Shown piece after piece: positions 22,042 to 23,407 of a DNA stretch of 23,407 nucleotides; the first letter of the stretch is position 1, and each line of letters opens with the position of its first letter. A program made the translations under genes and the position numbers. The DNA lies in NCBI GenBank assembly GCA_958452935.1, contig CAUDVX010000028.1, positions 1-23,407 on the forward strand, given 5' to 3'. The notes beneath the pieces are model-generated. The model was given only the letters and a program-made list of their open reading frames with translations. It searched no databases and was not told the origin of the DNA. The stretch comes from an uncultured Collinsella sp. GTDB lineage: Bacteria; Actinomycetota; Coriobacteriia; Coriobacteriales; Coriobacteriaceae.

Positions 22042-23319
22042 CTAGTGCTGTGCGACGACAACGCCCAGGCCATCGGGAATGACGGCCACCTTGGCATCGG
22101 CACCCTTCATCTCAAAGGCGAGCTTGAGCGCCTCCTCGATAGTGTTGACCGACGTCATGTGCATATCCTTGAGCATCTGGTGATCGCACAGGTCGGTGAC
22201 CATGATCACAGGGTGATGCGCCAGGATGCGGGCAAAGATCTGGCTCGTCCACTGGTCGGGCAGGGTCTCGTCCTTAGGACGGTCGATGCAGGCGCGCTCA
22301 AACTCTGCCGGATCGTTGTCGGCGATGTTGTGATAGAAGCCCTCGCCACCGTGACCGTCGGCACAACCGGCAACGTCGATGATCACACCGCCCTCGGGAA
22401 GCGTGGCCTCGGCAGAGCACATGCCCTTCACGGCCTGGTAGATGTTCTGGTCGAGCGGGTAGCCGCCGTTGGTGGTGATGGCGATCTCGCACTCGACGGG
22501 CTCAACGCCGGCAAGGCTCTTCACGAACTCGCAGCCAGCCTCGTGTGCCTTGTGAATGTCGCCGGCAAAGGAGCCGATGACCTCGTGCTTACCGTTGAGC
22601 ACCACGTTCAGCACAAAGGCAAGGTGAGCCATCTCGGCAGCGGCAAACATGTCCTCGCTCACGTGGTTGTGGCACAGGTTGCCAGCACGCGAATGGGAAT
22701 CGTTCACAAACTGACCGTTGTGGTTGTACATGATGGTCTTGTAGCTGGCAATGCCGGGCAGCACGGACTTGCGGCTGCCAGAGAAGCCAGCAAAGAAGTG
22801 CGGCTCAATAAAGCCCTCGGCAAGCAGCAGATCGCAATCGGCCGCAATCTTGTTGATGATGCACTCGCCGCCAGAAGGCAGGGTGCCGATCTTTTTCATC
22901 ATGCTGTCGTCAGTCGCGACGTGCATAACGATTTCCTCGTTGGCAACGATCTCCTCGCCGTACTTGTTGACGAGCTCCTCGTGCGTCGACGGACGGTGCA
23001 TACCCGTAGCAACCAGAATGCGCACGCGAGCCTCGGGCGCAGCGGAATGGATGTGATGCAGCAGAATAGGCATCGTCACACGCGAGGGGACGGGACGCGT
23101 ATGATCGGAGCTAATAATGACAATATCCTTCTTGCCAGCACAAAGCTCCTCGAGCGAAGGTGAGCCGTAAGGGTTGGCAAGCGACTCTTCTACCAGCTCT
23201 TCCTGCGATTTTGTAGTCTTAAACTCGTTTTGATGACCTTCCATCACACCCACGAAGTTCTTATCCTCGAGCTCTAGATGCAACGTCTTGTGGTCAAACG
23301 GTAGTTCACATTCAAACAA
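22042..23319 (-). CDS. larA: Nickel-dependent lactate racemase
   Basis: A 425-residue LarA enzyme that interconverts D- and L-lactate using a covalently bound nickel-pincer nucleotide. Starting from TTG at 23319, the known functional residues fall at the same numbers as in Lactobacillus plantarum LarA: His108 (TGMHRPSTHEE), His174 (EPHFFAGFSG), Lys184 (SRKSVLPG, the cofactor anchor) and His200. SSDHTRPVPS, NGGYPLDQNIYQAVKGM and GHGGEGFYHN are also family blocks. No in-frame ATG precedes the conserved core; AGGAAGAGGG lies about 9 nt before the TTG. The open frame continues upstream to a GTG at 23397, but that part has no LarA similarity. First gene of a larA-larD operon. Confidence 0.95.
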   Translation of the reverse strand: MFECELPFDHKTLHLELEDKNFVGVMEGHQNEFKTTKSQEELVEESLANPYGSPSLEELCAGKKDIVIISSDHTRPVPSRVTMPILLHHIHSAAPEARVRILVATGMHRPSTHEELVNKYGEEIVANEEIVMHVATDDSMMKKIGTLPSGGECIINKIAADCDLLLAEGFIEPHFFAGFSGSRKSVLPGIASYKTIMYNHNGQFVNDSHSRAGNLCHNHVSEDMFAAAEMAHLAFVLNVVLNGKHEVIGSFAGDIHKAHEAGCEFVKSLAGVEPVECEIAITTNGGYPLDQNIYQAVKGMCSAEATLPEGGVIIDVAGCADGHGGEGFYHNIADNDPAEFERACIDRPKDETLPDQWTSQIFARILAHHPVIMVTDLCDHQMLKDMHMTSVNTIEEALKLAFEMKGADAKVAVIPDGLGVVVAQH

Positions 23320-23407
23320 TGACGAGGGCCCTCTTCCTTTCAACTGACACACTAGATAAACCGTTGGAAGGATACGCCGCTCACCGAAAAACACCACCGT
23401 CCACCGA

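Noticed and set aside
23320..23397. Upstream extension of larA to GTG
   Set aside because: The additional 26 residues show no LarA similarity, and residue numbering fits the TTG start.

Overview
The window looks like chromosomal DNA of a high-GC actinobacterium, most likely a Coriobacteriia gut anaerobe of the Collinsella type. This is inferred from GC-rich codons, the gene set (uronate and lactose use, Feo iron uptake, nickel-dependent lactate racemization), strong GGAGG-type ribosome sites and the abundant intergenic hairpins. No 16S rRNA or other marker settles it. I see no rRNA, tRNA, prophage, transposase or CRISPR array.

Layout. (1) 1-4760, minus strand: a galacturonate/glucuronate operon uxaC-uxaB-uxaA (uxaA cut by the window edge), read from a promoter with two perfect palindromic LacI-type operators. 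A LacI-family regulator lies upstream, separated by a 191-bp inverted-repeat element that encloses a strong terminator. (2) 4857-8445, minus strand: a ferrous iron uptake cluster feoA-feoA-feoB plus a small Cys-rich FeoB-associated membrane protein, with palindromes upstream of the first feoA and between feoA and feoB. (3) 8410-9077: an HPr-like phosphocarrier gene and a roughly 209-bp MITE-like inverted-repeat element. (4) 9125-15603: an APC-family amino acid permease, a two-subunit beta-galactosidase (ebgA/ebgC type) and a divergent LacI-family regulator, with three identical operators between the last two. (5) 15604-15908: an unusual tandem array of hairpins with an exact 62-bp period, followed by the aspS terminator. 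(6) 15909-18588: aspS (minus) and serB (plus), divergent housekeeping genes. (7) 18625-23319: a lactate racemase locus in two convergent arms, larB-larC(N-terminal part)-tetR on plus and larA-larD on minus, meeting at a 125-bp nested inverted repeat.

The genes fit a fermentative sugar/uronate user: UxaC, UxaB and UxaA take hexuronates to 2-keto-3-deoxygluconate, EbgAC hydrolyses lactose-like beta-galactosides, and LarA with its channel LarD equilibrates and moves D/L-lactate using the nickel-pincer cofactor that LarB and LarC help to build. LarE and the LarC C-terminal domain are not in this window.

Most worth a second look: the 62-bp-period hairpin array, whose stems differ in sequence but keep pairing; a 29-bp element shared by the uxa and lac promoters and placed exactly 10 bp (one helical turn) differently relative to the -35 box; an HPr with Asp at position 46 in place of the regulatory Ser; and a LarC that stops before its C-terminal domain.
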